The notes below the pieces were generated by a model. That model was not told the origin of the DNA. It searched no databases and was given only the letters and a program-made list of their open reading frames with translations. Positions 62,247 to 64,000 of a stretch of 64,000 nt of DNA are shown piece after piece. This DNA comes from Henricia sp. BOLD:AAB3569 (lineage: Eukaryota > Echinodermata > Asteroidea > Spinulosida > Echinasteridae). The position numbers and the translations under genes were made by a program. The DNA lies in assembly GCA_037783545.1 (NCBI GenBank), contig JBBELK010000068.1:62001-126000 (forward strand). The letters are read 5' to 3'. Each line of letters opens with the position of its first letter. Positions within the stretch are counted from its first letter, which is position 1.

Positions 62247-62409
62247 CTGAAATACAAAATAATACATGTATACAAATAATGAATGTTTATGAGTGCAATA
62301 GTATACAAATTTTGCATGGTTTGAGGGTGAATAGTCGATATTAGCTCCCCAAGGAATAGGAAGTTGACCCCGAGGCCGAAGGCCGAAATGAACCATGTGA
62401 TATTTGTTT

Positions 62410-62800
62410 TACCATACCTCATACATATTCTTTCCCAGTTTGGAATCAATGACCGCAGGAAAACGGTGAGTAAAATTTTGCTTGTGCAGCTATTTTCATT
62501 CAGCTTGTGTGCGTGCATGCGTGTTGTACCCGCACGGTGCTGTCGCATACTGCGCGCTATATGCGCTACGCTTGGTTGATTCGTAAAGCGCGTGCGTGGT
62601 ACACTATTCCCAGGTTGCCGAGTAGAATGCTTCGCAAAGCGTGTGCAGTCAACTATTTCCCGGACAGCCGGGAGTGGTTTACTACGCTTGCGCTTTTGAC
62701 ACACGCTCGGATAAACAGCAAAATTAACTACTGGCACGTGATGGGGAATGGACCAGTGAGAATGCGACTCTCCTTTATGAATATGCATGAGGTATGGTAA
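62410..62800 (+). mobile_element. TIR element, TTACCATACCTCATACAT ends
   Basis: TACCATACCTCATACAT at 62411 and ATGCATGAGGTATGGTA at 62783-62799. Contains ATGACCGCAGGAAAACG at 62450 followed by GTGAGT. Confidence 0.75.
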
Positions 62801-62830
62801 TATAAATAATTTCATGAGGACACAGATTTA

Positions 62831-62871
62831 ATGTTTTATTCCACGAGGCGAAGCCGAGTGGAATAAAACAT
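62831..62871. repeat. Hairpin with GAGGCGAAGCCGA loop
   Basis: ATGTTTTATTCCAC pairs with GTGGAATAAAACAT; the 3' flank CGAATGAAAATATTC is shared with 3067-3127. Confidence 0.88.
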
Positions 62872-62944
62872 CCGTCATCGAATGAAAATATTCGTTCTAT
62901 TGCACAAAATTTAAACATTAATTATTTGTTTTATAAAACACCAG

Positions 62945-63053
62945 GGGGGCGTTTAATAGCACAATACGTACGCCGGTATTGGGTATTTTCCTATACCTTC
63001 ACCGTTGAAGGTATTGTCGGTATGCATACGTATTGCGCTATTGAACGCGCCCC
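62945..63053. repeat. Hairpin, GGGGCGTTTAATAGC arms
   Basis: GGGGCGTTTAATAGCACAAT and ATTGCGCTATTGAACGCGCC pair. TACCTTCACCGTTGAAGGTA forms an inner stem. Confidence 0.85.
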
Positions 63054-63432
63054 AGAATAAATTCCCCTCATCTGAAATTAGACATTTGCATTGAATCGCC
63101 GCCATTGCGTCTGGTGAGTAGCTGGCTAACTCGCTATGAACGTGCCAGCTTTAACATGCAACGTGTAGTTCAAGAAGATAATGCACGGCGAACCAACCAT
63201 CCGTCAGTACAGCCGTGCCTACTTTTTGCGCGCAATGTGTAGTGCGAGTGGATAACCCACGGCGCATCCGTGGATATTCCACGGCATTTCATGAATATAC
63301 CACGGTGCATGCAGCCCAGAGCGTACGTGACCAACAATGCACAAATCAGATGACAGGGATTTATTTGGGTGTTTTAGAACATGAAATGTCTTTTAAATAG
63401 AGGGCCAAAATTTCAAGTGACCTGTAATAACT
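63054..63432. other. Intron with no recognised feature
   Basis: Several short ATCCGTGG / CCACGG inverted motifs but no clear element. Confidence 0.4.
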
Positions 63433-63918
63433 AAACTCCTCAAAAAAGTTCGGAAAGTCAAGTTTGACTGACGATTTCTCTCTTGTTACTAAATCATTTC
63501 CCTTGAATTTGGTATCATTGGAAAGCCCTGTTATTCCTCTTTACAGTGATGTGTCATTTGTTATGATTAATCAATTGGGGGATGTGCAGTATAGCGGAAT
63601 ACAGGGGTAGGTGGAAAGTGAAATGTCACAAAATTCACTGCTATTGTCATGCAGTGCATTCCCCTTTTGCTTGGAGGATGGGAATGTGTCTACGCACTTT
63701 TTGACAATAGCAATGCATTTTGTGACAATTCACTTTACACCCGCCCCCGTATTCCGCTATACTGCACATCCCCCAATTGATTAATCATAACAAATGACAC
63801 ATCACTGTAAAGAGGAATAACAGGGCTTTCCAATGATACCAAATTCAAGTGAAATGATTTAGTAACAAGAGAGAAATCGTCAGTCAAACTTGACTTTCCA
63901 AACTTTTTTGAGGAGTTT
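63433..63918. mobile_element. Long near-perfect palindrome (486 bp)
   Basis: Arms of about 230 bp (AAACTCCTCAAAAAAGTT at the left, AACTTTTTTGAGGAGTTT at the right) around a short centre near 63675. No other copy in the window; the last 82 bases of the window are unclassified intron. Confidence 0.93.
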
Positions 63919-64000
63919 ATATTCGTACAGATTTTGAACCAGTATACACCATACCCTGTGAGAAGTGGCAATGTTATATTCATTGTACAAGTTCTCTTGA

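Noticed and set aside
61976-62815. 279-codon minus-strand open frame as a single exon
   Set aside because: Only 62042-62246 matches TRRAP; the upstream part runs into a TIR element and the start Met is not near the protein's N-terminus.
63919-64000. Possible next TRRAP exon after TTCTCACAG on the minus strand
   Set aside because: The following sequence does not match the expected residues before [10 protein letters not shown] and lacks the required phase-2 end.

Overview
The window is a stretch of animal nuclear genome. It holds the middle of one very large gene on the minus strand, TRRAP (the Tra1-type scaffold of the NuA4/TIP60 and SAGA acetyltransferase complexes). I can place 40 consecutive coding exons between 62246 (5' side) and 78 (3' side). 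They all have GT-AG boundaries and compatible phases, and they join into 2050 uninterrupted codons (6151 nt). They cover roughly the second tenth to just past three fifths of a TRRAP-length protein, all of it in the HEAT-repeat solenoid. The N-terminal few hundred residues lie beyond base 64000, and the FAT, pseudokinase and FATC parts lie before base 1.

No other host gene is visible. About nine tenths of the window is intron, and most intron sequence is short non-autonomous mobile DNA: terminal-inverted-repeat (TIR) elements of many families, foldback palindromes up to about 490 bp, hAT-like and Tc1-like deletion derivatives, tRNA-derived SINEs, minisatellites and homopolymer runs. Several families occur two to six times in the window, often in opposite orientation or nested inside one another. 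The only recognisable transposase coding is a 45-codon N-terminal stub in a hAT-like element at 17834-17971.

The protein divergence from vertebrate TRRAP, the dense small introns, the TIR and foldback load, and the frequent ACATGTA-type sequence suggest a marine invertebrate. My best guess is a non-vertebrate deuterostome such as a sea star or other ambulacrarian, with cephalochordates as an alternative. This is inferred from style, not from a diagnostic marker.

Layout: 1-8.1 kb has window exons 40-33 with several complete TIR elements. 8.1-22.6 kb has exons 32-23, four families of TIR repeats and the hAT stub. 22.6-34.3 kb has exons 22-18, elements that carry exon-like ATG-plus-splice-donor modules, and a foldback element with an expanded minisatellite. 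34.3-44.5 kb has exons 17-11, SINEs, and a 95-bp tandem array split by a hAT-like element. 44.5-62.3 kb has exons 10-1, including the long proline-rich linker exon. The right flank to 64000 is intron with hairpins.

The most unusual signals concern mobile DNA and splicing together. In at least eleven of the 40 introns an element ends within about 30 bp of the 5' splice site. In one case the duplicated target appears to be the exon/intron junction itself. Several unrelated TIR families carry a short ATG-initiated segment ending in a consensus splice donor. A group of hairpins shares a GGCGAAGCC-type loop while their arms differ.
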